64,000 bases of DNA from Owenia fusiformis. Its lineage: Eukaryota > Annelida > Polychaeta > Sabellida > Oweniidae. Below, in pieces: positions 1-11,989 of the stretch. Position numbers and translations under genes: made by a program. The number at the start of each line of letters is the position of its first letter. Position 1 is the first letter of the stretch. A model generated the notes under the pieces. The model searched no databases and was not told the origin of the DNA. It saw nothing but the letters and a program-made list of their open reading frames with translations. The stretch covers positions 4,750,001 through 4,814,000 of the forward strand of contig CAIIXF020000002.1 of NCBI GenBank assembly GCA_903813345.2, given 5' to 3'.

Positions 1-53
1 TCGCTGCTATATTCAGCAATTCTTGTAGTGAAGCCTAATATTTGAAGCCTCAG

Positions 54-146
54 AAAATGAAATTTCAAAACGATGATGGGCCTGACAACTCTGTGGCTGG
101 GGGACAGGCCAGGGAAGCTGCTGGGGTACACCAAGGTTATATTTAG
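54..146 (+). CDS. Candidate 3'-terminal exon of an unidentified gene (partial)
   Basis: An open frame runs from a possible CAG acceptor at 51-53 to TAG at 144-146 and includes NDDGPDNSVAGGQ. The segment is richer in GC than its surroundings and the codons look balanced. An AATAAA hexamer at 346-351 would suit a 3' UTR of about 200 bases. Against it: the tract before the CAG is not pyrimidine-rich, an in-frame stop lies a few codons upstream of the putative acceptor, and I recognise no family. The rest of the gene would lie to the left of the window. A chance frame of this length is possible. Confidence 0.3.
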   Translation, partial: KMKFQNDDGPDNSVAGGQAREAAGVHQGYI

Positions 147-676
147 TAGGGTTCTAATGTTTTTTTTGTAATATACATGTTTAGGATTTTTTTATCATCA
201 GTGCCTCTCATTGTGATGAGTTCATACATTAACATATGATTCATACATATGTTTCTAATCATGAGTAAAAATTTGGTGGTGTTATCTCTGTTGGTTTAGA
301 TTTTATGTCACTTTCAAATTGGCAGGCACGAAAATCCTAATCCTTAATAAATTAATTAACGCTCAGTAGCTTTTAAAAATAATTAAATAGCGCGCCAATG
401 AGTTAAATTGATAAGTTGCACTATATGAAATCTTTGTTAGCATGTCACATTGTCTCTTATTAATGGGAGTGCCACTGAAGGCAGAATAACATAGACTTTA
501 CCGCTTTGCTCAGGTAACATTACCTGCTGTATCCTTTAACATTACATAAGGTAAAGAACAGGCTGTATTTTGTCCACGTGTATTTAAATTCATTTCATTT
601 TCAGTGAATCTTGAAGGATGGTTCAGGCATTTTGCCAAGATCTTCCTATGTTATGACTGAGTATTATGTTACATCA
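147..676. other. AT-rich flank without a recognised gene
   Basis: Nothing is recognisable here except the AATAAA hexamer at 346-351, a possible poly(A) signal for the frame ending at 146. No convincing open frame or repeat was seen. Confidence 0.5.
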
Positions 677-878
677 CAGGCCTGTAGCCAGGGGGGTTCG
701 ATTGGTTCGAGCGAACCCCCCCTGGCCAAAAATTCTTTCAAAATCATGCAGTTTTTCATCATTCTGGGCACTTTTTAAGTGATTTGGGCCATTTTTGGAC
801 CAAAATTGTCAAAAGTGAACCCCCCTGGAATTTTTCTAAAAAGTGAACCCCCCTTGGCAAATCCTGGCTACTGGCCTG
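677..878. mobile_element. 202-bp MITE with CAGGCCTGTAGCCAGG inverted ends
   Basis: The left end CAGGCCTGTAGCCAGG (677-692) is the near-perfect reverse complement of the right end at 863-878. The interior has G/C-run blocks (ggggggttcg, gaacccccc) and no coding capacity. A close second copy is at 47552-47764, and the same ends bracket 43510-44215. This is a non-autonomous terminal-inverted-repeat element. The ends resemble hAT-like MITEs of marine invertebrates, but no transposase is present and I see no clear target duplication. Confidence 0.8.
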
Positions 879-1014
879 CATAATATTCAACTTCTTAATT
901 CAAAGTAACTCTATGACCACTGTTTCAATTTTTTGAGAAACATTCATAGAAATTCCAGCAAAATCAAAATTGAGAAAGATCTTATAAATGTGGCCAAGCT
1001 GTATTTTGTACATC

Positions 1015-1660
1015 TTGTGTCAAAATATGACACACTGTGTCAAAATATTACACACTGTGTCAAAATGTTACACACATTATATCAAATGAGTATGTATGCT
1101 ATGTTAAAGAAAATATGTACATATGTCATACATGGATTATGTTTAAATATGTTGTTCATAATTATACTAAATCAGAAGGGTACGTGCATGAAGCTTGAGA
1201 TAATCACATTTGTGTCAAACATGGTGCATATTGTGTCAAATATGGTGTCAAACATGGTGCATATTGTGTCAAAACATAGTGCATATTGTGTCAAAACATA
1301 GTGCATATAGTGTCAAAACAGGCATATTGTGTCAAAACATAGTGCATATTGCATCAAAATTATGGTGCATATTGTGTCAAAACATAGTGCATATTGCATC
1401 AAAACATGGTGCATATTGTGTCAAAACATGCATATTGTGTCAAAACATGGTGCATATAGTGTCAAAACATGCTTATTGTGTCAAAACATGCATATTGTGT
1501 CAAAACATAGTGCATATTGCATCAAAACATGGTGCATATTGTGTCAAAACATGGTGCATATTGTGTCAAAACAAAGTGCATATTGTGTCAAAACATGGTG
1601 CATATTGTGTCAAACATACAAACATGGTGCATATTGTGTCAAATATGGTGCAAAGGTGTG
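1015..1660. repeat. Minisatellite, unit about 18-22 bp (TGTGTCAAAACATGGTGC)
   Basis: Imperfect tandem repeats of a unit containing TGTGTCAAAACATGGTGCAT are densest at 1210-1640, with diverged outliers from 1015 and to about 1810. Unit length alternates because the 'ggtg' segment is gained or lost. Three long overlapping open frames cross it and encode repeating VHIVSKHG-like peptides. They follow simply from a stop-free repeat unit and are not genes. Confidence 0.9.
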
Positions 1661-2834
1661 TATTAAGTTGTGTAGATGTCAAGCAAGAAAGAAATATTCC
1701 GCAATAGTGCTAAAGGAGTTGAAATTGTGTTAAAACATTGTATATCATGTCCAATGGTATTGTACATTGTGTCAAAATACTGCACATACCAAAATGTGCA
1801 TATCGTGTAGTTTTATTCTGTATTTGCATGAAAAATGTTGTGTCAGTTTATTGTACATATCATGTCAAATAGGTCAATTTAATTCCAGTTAAAATAAAAA
1901 TAAAAAACCTGATAAAAATGCTTATGCTTATTTCTATCCCTTTTTCTCTGAAAATTAGATGAATTTTAAACAGAGTGTTCACTACATGCCTTTTTACCTC
2001 ATTTCTCGCCAATTTCACTCTTTCCACTCTATTTTGCATTTAATAACGCGACCAGCATGATGTTCATTCACGATGAAAAACATTTCTGCAGACTATGAAG
2101 CTGTAAATAACTGCTTTTCAAACGAAACAAAAAACAAATCAGGGAAATCATGTTTTATTCAAATTCATTTTTATGTATTTTCTGTAAAAAAAATTATTTA
2201 CGAAAAGTAAAAATTACTTACGAAAAGTGTGAATTACACTATGAGAATTAAGGGAGTAAATATTTTTGTTAATTAAGAAAAACATTGTTAATTCACTTAA
2301 TATTGTACATGTACATATATCATGTAATTATGATGTCATATGTTGTTATATATGTATTTGTAAAAAATATTTATTAAATTGGCACTATATTTTTATGTGA
2401 AAAGCTAATTTTGAACGACTATCGGCAAATGATAATATGATGGCTGAAAGTATTGCAATTTACTTTTGTGAATGTAGATTTTTACAACTTTAATTTTCTG
2501 ATCTAAAAATTCTTCCGCAAGTCTGTTTTTAAGGATTTCTTTAAATTTATTTTGAGAAACATAAGCGTTGGTTCACCCAAGAAAAGATTTTTGAATGGAG
2601 TTCTAGAAGATAAAGTTCACAATCCTACAGATTTTCATAAGCTATTCTCTATTGATTCGATATGATTGTTTGTAGATTATTAAAAATTCCTAACAAACAC
2701 CTAACAATCATTCAGTAAATAGAAAAAAACAAGTTTGACTACAATAAAAGAATCATGAATGAAAAGTCAAATAGCTCATTTATGAACAGCTACCTATACA
2801 AGATAGGGTAGTATAAAAGTTATTCATTCACATA
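1661..2834. other. AT-rich sequence, no gene seen
   Basis: Apart from sparse diverged copies of the preceding minisatellite unit up to about 1810, there is only AT-rich single-copy-looking sequence. No open frame with coding character and no RNA gene was found. Confidence 0.5.
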
Positions 2835-3036
2835 CATTAAAACCTGTTTTATCTGAATGCAGATGAGGCTGGCAAAAAGTGTTCAGATTAGCAGGTGTTC
2901 ACATTTCAAATTTTCTTAATACACGAGTCTATGGCATTAATGGGAAATAGGAAACATAAGACTGAAAAGAGAGAGAGGTGTTCAGAAATGATGGGTGTTC
3001 AATTTTGAGAGGTGTTCAGTTATACGGGTTTTACTG
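2835..3036. mobile_element. Short pogo/Tigger-like MITE (202 bp)
   Basis: The left end CATTAAAACCTG and the right end GGGTTTTACTG are inverted, and both are flanked by TA (2833-2834 and 3037-3038). The interior repeats GTGTTCAG/GGTGTTCA motifs like the larger members at 7193-7934 and 36530-37355. It has no coding capacity. Family assignment rests on the shared ends and on the transposase relic in the 36530 copy. Confidence 0.8.
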
Positions 3037-6000
3037 TAATTTGTAGACCTTTATGTTGTGCTATACAGACTGTATATATAGACTGCATGATAAATGTATG
3101 TATTTTTGAAGTGAACATGAATGTGTAAACAAAGTTTCACATGGTTCTATAAAAGTTGCCAAGTTGATTGAGTAAATAAGAGTAATGTTCAATAAATAAT
3201 GAGAATAATTCTTCATGATTATGAGGCGCAAAATAAGCTATACCTATACTTTTTGAACAACCCTCAAACCCATAGTTATGTATGTGCATGTAAATTAAAA
3301 TTAAGTACATGTAGCAGATATTTGCAGACTATTTTGTGAATAAAAGTATGTCTATAAAAGTTAAATTTGTGATTTTGTAATATTTTGGTATTTGTTTTAA
3401 CGAAAATTGACTTTAAGATGAGCAGCAAAATTAGAAACAGTTTAATTAATGACTTCTGCACTGAAGTGAAGGTTTTAAACTCAAACTTGACTAATAGTTT
3501 ATAAAGTGACATGACATTTTTGACAAAGACATGACAGAAGACAACGGAATAATTAATTGAATCAAATGCCAGAAAGTTAGCTCTGTAGGCCTGGGTAATA
3601 TGACACAAATGCCCATTGGGTATTATGCAAATGAGATGCCCAGATGCCCCATTCAGAAATACTGAGAAAATTGGAGAAATCAGCGTGAAATAAATTGCGG
3701 TGCATGCAGAAATATAAACTAGATAATCATAAGTCTAGCAATAAGAAAGGGAAAAATTAAATAATTCAATGTAAAATTCAAGTTTAACGTAAAAGGCGAT
3801 TTTAAGAAAGTTTCTGTGCAAAGTTGCTGTAATTCACATCAACATTACATTGAAATAAATCCATAAATTAATTCAAATCTACATTTTGCGTGATGAGAAA
3901 TGGATATTAAAATTGAATTGCACAATCAAAGTTATTGTTTATGATAATTATACCCAGAGGTGACTTCGTAATTACCCTTTACACCAAACAGGTCATGATC
4001 CTGCACGCTTAAAATCTACGTCTGCTCACACTTATTTCACTCGATTTCTCTCTTAAATTTGAATGAAATATCTGCGAATTTTGCGTTTTTAAACAATTCG
4101 AAGTATTCTCCACCTTACTGTATATTTCATTCCTTTCCGATTCCTTTCTTTCACCCAGAATTTTCTTTAAAAAATTAACATTAATTTTAACGAGTCAATG
4201 TCAGGCTAATTGTTGGTTATATTGTACTCCAGATCTTGTATCGCATAAAATAAATGGTTTTTTTTATTTTAAAATACAATAAAATGACTCTTAAATAAAT
4301 TACACGGATATGTTTCCGAATAATTGGTGTAATTATTGATATTATATCCGTGAATTGTCAAAAGCTTTGTTAAGGATATTAACCCTTAGTGAACCCATAA
4401 ATGTCTCCCATAATCATGTTGAACATGTGTGAAGGGTAGTGAAGAGTGAAAAATAGGTAATAAATAAAAAGATTTGAAATCATCATTCCCAATTATTCAG
4501 AAATCCACACAGAACAGTTAATTTTAATGGTGAAATTGTTTTAAATAATTCAATTTTGCAGCAAAAATGAAAACTCTGGTCAATAGGTTTTTATTTCAGT
4601 AATGGTAACTTCTACAACGAGTTAACCTGTAGAGGCTAACATATGATTAAATTGTCAAACCCAGTGAAAGTGCAGTTTAGATAAATGATTCACCTCAAAT
4701 ATCTAAAATCAAACCTCTAAACATAAAAAAGTAAATATGATCACTTTCTTAATGGTTATGAACAATTGATTTCCTGTGCCCAGTTGGATTTTTGTATTTG
4801 CGCCAATTTGGCTCAAAATCAGATAATAATTTTGCATAACAGTCAACAGAATAAAAATGAATCAAAAAAAAAATGATGAAATACAGTGATTTACAGCGTT
4901 ACTGAAAACATTTCTGACATGATGTTTGAATTTCTGATACTACGAAATCCCAATAAATAATCGACTTTATCAATGAATGAGTCCTCATTGAACTCGTTGA
5001 CAGTGGACAGTCGAGACAGCTTAAATTGGGAAGTAAAATTCGGTAATCGAATGCAAATCCTACTACTACATATACATATGTATATTGGATCCACTACACA
5101 ATATATGCATAAGCAGTGGCTGCTATAGAGCAGAGCTAAACATTAAATATTTATCCTTTTTTCACTGTTCACTAAAATGTTTGCCAAACATCATCAAAAC
5201 GGATACCAATATTACAAACACCATACAACTTGTTTAACAGGGAATGTGCTACTTATTAAAGGCAAATGCAAAATCGCTTAAATAAAATTCAAGGTGGTAA
5301 AATTGTAAATCTAAAATAAGGTGAAAAGGCTCGAAATCAACAAGCGACAAAATAAACAGGCATTTAGTAAACACTTCAAATTGTGTAAAAAGCTAAAAAC
5401 CTGATGCTTCTTTGAAATTTGAAAGAAAATTGAGAAGAATATGAAGCAGAAAATGTTTTAAGAATGAAAGGTGAAGTATTTACTGTAGTTTGGCTATTAC
5501 CAAACTGAATCGAAATCTCAATAGATTTGTGAATGACTCAACTCCCACACACTAAAGATCACATGATTTGGATAAAAGGATGAGTCTGGGAATGAGTCTG
5601 GGTATCGACTTAGAAAATATTGAAAATTGTAATGTCTGAAAAACCAACTCAATCACACATATTATTAAACTTCAATATCTTATCCTTCTTCTGATATTAC
5701 TAAAATATCAATTTGTATCACAATTGATGAAGAATATTGGCATCAAAGACAGTGCATATCACTTTGTCAGAATTGAAAAAAAATCAATGGCAAATATTAA
5801 ATGAGTTTTTTATACAAAAAGTTTGAAACATATCCTCCAAAACATTGCTTATTTTCTTTGTATAGACATTGAATGGTATTTCTGGATAAGTGAATTTTTG
5901 TTTATCTGGGTAATCAAGGGATTATAGTCACTCAAAGTTACTGAGCATCCAATTTTGAGACTTCAATTGTGTTGGTGAAGTTACACATATTTCAGTCAAA

Positions 6001-7192
6001 TTCATGCTGAGCACAACATTTTGGTTTCAATTTTATAATCCCTATACATGACCCTGGTGATGAAGAGTCAGATTCAGTCAAAAAACCCAAACCGGAAAAC
6101 TGTGCTCATTGTGAAAACTAAAAGTGAAGCAACTTTTTTTCTGATATTTCTTACATCAAATGGCAGCCATCTTGTTTTTTTCCCCCTTCAAATTAAACTG
6201 GCGGGAAATTCAAAAATTTGAAAAAAATTTTAATCCTTAAATATATTTCAAAAATATGATTTTCTTTTTAATTCTTCATGGGTCTTAAGTTATTTCTTCT
6301 TTGTATGTCATACATGTTGCCATTGGTGTTTTTTTCTATGATAATGACTATTTTTTGTTTGTTAGGCTACTTATTCTGACTCTCAGCAGGGGGCTAATTA
6401 TGCATCAAAACTCATGAAAAAGTAAATATACTTATCAAATATAACTAGGACAGTAATAAGAACCATATTTCACATACATTTGACTGAGGGACCAAAAGGG
6501 CATATACCCAGACACATCCTTTATGAATGAATTATATACCTTGTGAAGAACTCATGGATAAAAATAACCTGTGTCAACACCTGAATTTGTGTTTGAAAAA
6601 TGTTCCATGATTTAAAACCCAAAATTCCCATTCTGACTTGATTGTGTATGATGTTTTCAAAATGCTTGGCATTCAATTTGACTGTAAAACTGAAAAAAGC
6701 TTCTAGTTTAACATGGCAGGGGTTTCATTAGCAGTATAGGCAATTTTCACCAGTTGTTTTCACAAAATCGCCTGTTATTCCTAGGGACTTTTCAATTTTT
6801 CCATGTTAAATTAATTATTTCCATTAATTTTGCCTTCAGTTTTCATTTATTTGGCCAGTTGTGAGAAATTCTAGTGAAACCCCTGTATAGTGACCATTTT
6901 TGAGAATTAAATCATGTTCGGACATTCCACTTGATATTATTTTAAGAAATGGTTAGCAACATCAGGCATTAACAGGATTATCTTCAAAATTGTTTGGCAA
7001 TTCTAAATATTATTTCAAGGATTATCAAGACTTATTCCTTTCATAAATGATCTTATACTAAAATGCCCCTCAAACGTCCTGATTTTCTCTGTGTACAATA
7101 TGTTTAATATAAACAAAATACAATTGTATAGAACTTTAAACTTGGTCAAGTGCAAAAAAGTGTAGTCATTGAAAGAACACTACAGTAAAACC
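3037..7192. other. AT-rich intergenic or intronic sequence, no gene supported
   Basis: I found no supportable coding exon in this 4 kb. An open frame ending at 6121 (about 36 codons, hydrophilic C-terminus) and frames at 3276-3608 (-) and 4891-5094 (-) lack splice signals and recognisable similarity. No tandem array or inverted repeat is prominent. Confidence 0.5.
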
Positions 7193-7934
7193 TGTATAGT
7201 TGAACACCTATCTAATCTGAACACCTCTCCTCTCCAACCTGAACACTTCTCTCAAATCTGAACATTTCTCCTCTCAAATCTGAACACCTTTCGAATCTGA
7301 ACACCTTTCAAATCTGAACACCTTTGAACACCTTTCAAATCTGAACACCTTTCAAATCTGAACACCTTTCAAATCTGAAAACCTTTCAAATATGAACACC
7401 TTTCATGTGAACACTTTTTTTTCTCAGACCCAAATCTCCCATTGACTTAAATGTTAAAAGACCTTAAAAATTGAAATGTAAACACCTTTCAAATGTAAAC
7501 ACCTTTGAATCTGAACACTTTTAGCCAATCCCACATTTGTGACCACATTTTTCAGTCCTAATTTTTAATCTGCCAGTCAAGTAAAAAGCCTTGAAATATG
7601 AACACCTGGCAATCTGAACACTTTTGGTCAGTTCCAGTGGTGTTCGCATAAGACAGGTGTTCTGTACAGGGAAACATTTTAAGGGAAACACCTGAAGAAG
7701 TTGAAAACCTCTGTTAGTGGAACACCTTTGAGAGTCCCAAGCAAACTGATTGACTTAGTGCTGAGCATAAAAAGTGATATCAAAATTTTTTTTTAAAAAA
7801 CCCCCAACAAATCCAGGTATTTGTTACAGTCCAATTTTAAATAATCCGCTGTTTGTTAAATTAAGATAGAACACCTCCCAAGTGGAACACTTTTTAGGGG
7901 TACCAAACATGTTCCACTTAGACAAGTTTTACTG
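7193..7934. mobile_element. Pogo/Tigger-like non-autonomous element, 742 bp, with internal tandem repeats
   Basis: It starts CAGTAAAACCTGT and ends with the inverted AGTTTTACTG, flanked by TA at 7191-7192 and 7935-7936. Behind the left end is a tandem run of a roughly 18-bp unit, CTGAACACCTTTCAAAT (about 7200-7400), with diverged copies to 7620. Behind the right end are CACCT and GTTCCACTT motifs. There is no transposase. The subterminal repeats differ in sequence from those of the other copies. Confidence 0.85.
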
Positions 7935-9612
7935 TATTTGATAATAGGATGTTAACAATCAAGTTCATGCTGATTTCAGTGTTGTAACTAGGCAAACTTT
8001 CCAAATGTTGAAATATTTACTTATTAAGTGCAATAAGTCCAGAAAAATGATTATATGCTGTGAATCAGATAACCCAAACCCTTCACAATAGCATAAAGAG
8101 AGCCATCAATCTACACTCTTTCAATAAGAGGTAATCATTTCATTAGATCTTATCTTGACCAATCAGAGGAGGTTGATCAAGATCCACCTACCCAATCAGA
8201 TTAACTTAACGCTTTTCAATGGCAAGATTTTGATTTTTTAAACAAAAAAGAGATAATTATTAAGCCTTGACCAATCAGAAGAGGTTGATTAAAATTTAGC
8301 TACCCAATCAGCATTGCAGTCGATCAGTTTTATGCCTTCATAAGGAGCTGGTATTCATGTCTTATTTTAAATTACCATGAAATATCATTATAGCCACTTA
8401 TTAGTATCAACACTGTACATCTATTTGTCAATTTCAGAGGGTTGTAATCTATAGCAATAATAAATTGTTATAATATTTTCTAATTATCATTAGTAACCAA
8501 TTTAGAGTAAAACACTTGAGAAACAATCTATATCTTTTAAATATTTGAACCAATATGATGTAATACAGTCCAAAAAGAAAACTGTCACAAAATTGTAGGT
8601 TAATAATTACACAAATACGAGAGCGATAGACTTCAACCAGTGAAATGTACTTGTTTGGCCCTTTACCTGAGAAAATATGCGATCCAACAGGTAGTATGTT
8701 ATATAAGAGGTTAATCCAACTGACCACAATTCATTATTTCAACAGTTTTACATCCTACTCAATAAACTCCCCCTCACTGTTAAACGCTGCTTACCACTTC
8801 AAAAGTACTCAATTAAAATTCCATAATTTCATAATAAGATAGAAAGTAATCTGTTTTTGTAAAAGAAGCTTAAATTTTTATCTCGGTATCAGCTGAAGGA
8901 TTATATTTTCATTTCTATGATGTTTAATCTAAAAAAGCATTTATGTGACGACATATTATTTATTTATGTGACAACATATTACTTATTAATGTGACGACAT
9001 ATCAAAACAAAAACATTGTAAATCCTAGAAAAAAGATTAACAGATAATTATTAATTAAAATTGTATGAACATTAAATACAATACAAAGTACAACAATCTT
9101 TCCAAAATTAAGTGAAAACCAACTTGATTCACAAGGTTTCAGTCGTTCCAACTTTTGTTATAACTCATTGGAAGTCGAAGATGGTGTAAAACAACAGATA
9201 TAAATGTTTAAAAATCATTTTATAGTTTTATAAAAGTTTTGCATCACAATATATTTTGTTAGCTATCTAGCAGCGTTTTGATACCTCCTCTTTCTGTTTT
9301 GCAATTAGCCAAATGCTCTGATTTCAGATAGACTGAATAGCCTATGAAATCAGCTCATGGGAGGAATATACTGGATTTGTTCAACATGTGTATATAATTT
9401 ACATAAATATTTGCTATTTCAAATGCTGGAACTCATACAAGAAAGCTGACTGACCAACCGACTGACTGACCAACCAAATGACCAAACAACCGACCGACCA
9501 AAAAACCAAGCAACCAATCTCTGAAGGGTATCTAATCTTCTTTTCAGCTTTTTTAGTAGACCCAACTGCCCAAGTAGGTTTTTGTAACTGGTAGTTCCAG
9601 CATTTATAGATA
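7935..9612. repeat. AT-rich sequence with two small local duplications
   Basis: A segment with CTTGACCAATCAGA and CTACCCAATCAG is duplicated in tandem (about 8152-8210 and 8264-8315, offset about 115). A 24-26-bp unit TTTATGTGACGACATATTA occurs three times at 8940-9002. No gene is supported; frames at 8449-8842 have no coding signature. A run of CCAACCGACTGACTGACC at 9447-9500 is low-complexity. Confidence 0.6.
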
Positions 9613-10355
9613 TAGTAAAACCTGTAAAGAACACCTCTGTTAGTGGAACACCTCCATAAGTGGAACACTTCAGAGTCCCATGAATGACTGGCTTAATAAT
9701 AAATGAAACCTTCGTAAGTAGAAAACTTTTCAAAATCCTGCAACCAAGGTCAATGAAAACTCTTTTAAGTTAAGCAGCTCCATAAGTGGAAAAGTGTTAA
9801 AAATCCTGCAGCCTATCATTTGTGACTTATTATTAAGTGAACCTCTGTGAGTGGAACACCTCCCAATAACGCTGATGCGAGTAGGTAGTTACCAGATTCA
9901 CCACCAGGTGGCTCGTTCGGGTCAGATAGCACGGCGGGTATAGTAGAAAGTTCCCTTTAACTTAAATTACATCTATTTGCGTGGTTCAATTTTCATATAA
10001 CCCCTATGTATCTAATAGTTATGCAAATTAAAATATGTCCAGTAAAATAAAATGTTATCTGTCCAATACAAGAAAAGATAATTCACTTTTTGTGATTTTG
10101 TAACATGGGGTCTATGGGGAATCAACCCGAACAAGAAGTCACACTTTCAAAAAAAATTAGATTTTCAAAGTTGATATACAATTTTCGAAACCACATTTCT
10201 AGATGTACTTTTACATGCAGATTTCAAATATCACATCACTTCGACTGAATTTTGAATATTTAATGACGTAAATCAAGATTATTTCTACTCGCATCTAGTC
10301 TATTGGAACACTTTTTAGAGGTACCAAAGGTGTTCCACGTACACAGGTCTTACTC
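9613..10355. mobile_element. Pogo/Tigger-like element interrupted by a second MITE
   Basis: The left end TAGTAAAACCTGT and the right end ACAGGTCTTACTC are inverted and TA-flanked. Subterminal GTGGAACACCTC motifs follow the left end, and GGTACCAAAGGTGTTCCA precedes the right. The element is split at 9874-10295 by another inverted-repeat element. Its subterminal unit (GTGGAACACCTCxxTAA) matches the monomer of the large minisatellite at 11990-13520. Confidence 0.8.
9874..10295. mobile_element. 422-bp MITE with GATGCGAGTAG ends, nested in a Tigger-like copy
   Basis: GATGCGAGTAG at 9874 is exactly inverted as CTACTCGCATC at 10285-10295. Related copies are at about 33482-33857 (diverged, full length) and 54480-54642 (inverted, truncated). 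The shared left part includes GGTAGTTACCAG and CACCAGGTGGCT. It is non-coding. Insertion into the 9613-10355 element makes it the younger of the two. Confidence 0.8.
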
Positions 10356-10746
10356 TAATTCTTTTATCATGGAGTCAATGGTCTATGCTATTTTACAGGA
10401 AATGAGGATGTCTTATTGAGATTGCTTCTATACAAGCTGAGGATGTTGATCATGAAGTGCCCATGAGGTTGGTAACTGATACATTGAGCCAATGATGGTA
10501 ATTGCTCAAAGGAAAAAGAACATAGTGTTACATTGTCATGTTACACTTGTTTGTAACTAGGTGACATTCCAATATATAAGTATAAGAATAATAGACACGT
10601 AGACACCTCCTTCCATCTTAGAATCATGCAATCATGAAATTGTTTAAAAATGCCATTACATGAGTAATTTCTGGAACCTTACTTGCATTCGTATATCATC
10701 GTTGGTGTTTTGGTTAATTTTTATCAGGAATATTGGCTGGGTATCT

Positions 10747-11207
10747 GTATGGCACCAGACACCTGGCCATATGTGATTAAAGATACAGACATGGCCTAAT
10801 ATGGCATCAGACACTTGGCCATATGTGAGTCAAGATACAGACATGACCTAAAATGGCATAAGACACCTGGCCATATGTGAGTTAAGATACAGACATGGCC
10901 TAATATGGCACTAGACACCTGTCCATATGTGAGTAAAGATACAGACATGGCACCAGACATCTGTCCATATGTGAGTAAAGATACAGACATGGCCTTGTAT
11001 GGCACCTGGCCATATGTGAGTAAAGATAGACATGACCTTGTATGGCACCAGACACCTGACTATATGTGAGTAAAGATACAGACAATGCCTAATATGGCAC
11101 AAGACACCTGGCCATATGTGAGTAAAGATAGACATGGCCTTATATGGCACCAGACACCTGGCCATATGTGAGTAAAGATACAGACATGGCCTAATATGGC
11201 ACTAAAC
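10747..11207. repeat. Tandem array, unit about 52 bp
   Basis: About nine copies of a unit contain CAGACATGGCCTAATATGGC and CACCTGGCCATATGTGAGTA, with a few units shortened by about 8 bp. A diverged outlier is at 11267-11305. Overlapping minus-strand open frames (such as 10796-11335) merely reflect the stop-poor repeat and are not genes. Confidence 0.9.
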
Positions 11208-11640
11208 TCATACCATATACGTAATCTAAGCAAATACATATACCTAATGGTAGCAAAGACCTGAAAGATAAAGACCTGATTTAATATGGCATTAGACACA
11301 TCCAAAGGTATGAAGCCACATACCTTGCCTTTCAAAACTTATAGGGCCTTAAACAGGTTGTTTTGACAAATTGATTGATAGAAGTGAGGTTTATTTCATA
11401 AACTTTCAATTTGCCATATAATCTTTTCATTTATAAATGTCAACATGTTTTAGATCATTTGCAGTAGACAGGTTCCTTTGACTTGTATAAGAATTCATCA
11501 TTTTGGAAAGGAGGAGGAAAACCCCAGAGTTCAAGGATGACCTCAACATCAATCGTTTATATATAGAGATGACCTTCATTGCTATGACTGGAAGATTTGT
11601 CAAACCGCTTCAAATAATGTAATGTTAATTCACCAATATA

Positions 11641-11985
11641 CGAGGGTTGATCCAAAAGTTCCGAACTGTTTGCTCTCAAAATATTAATACTTTATGAAAA
11701 TTGTTCATATTTGGCCACAACCACCCCATATATAGAAGTTTCATTTTGTGTAAAAATAAGCAATAAATTTATCGTATAGCTTGTTATTTTATGTCAAGAT
11801 AAAGAAGGAATACGTTTCCATTGATTAAAATATCACATAAACGTAAGCTATTCTGAACCTATATGGTGGAAATTTGGAAAAACAAAGGTGGTAAACAAGA
11901 GAGGTAATTTTGAGGTCATCCCTAAAATTGGGCCTCTAATGAGAAAATGTATAAATATTAGGCCTCATAAGTCATTAAGCAACAG
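11641..11985 (+). mobile_element. Possible mariner-type element end, truncated
   Basis: TA at 11639-11640 is followed by CGAGGGTTGATCCAAAAGTT. This resembles the terminal repeat of many mariner elements (established family knowledge, recalled from memory). No matching inverted end and no transposase were found before the minisatellite at 11990, so only one end would survive. The end coordinate is arbitrary. Confidence 0.4.
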
Positions 11986-11989
11986 TATT

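Noticed and set aside
1210-1733. Three long overlapping open frames with repeating peptide units, at first glance a repeat protein
   Set aside because: They are three frames of the same stop-free minisatellite with variable unit length. There is no start context, no splice signals and no conserved frame.
6011-6121. Hydrophilic open frame ending with an acidic and Lys-Pro-rich tail, considered as a terminal exon
   Set aside because: There is no convincing pyrimidine tract or acceptor, no poly(A) signal in a sensible position and no recognisable family. The length is within chance.
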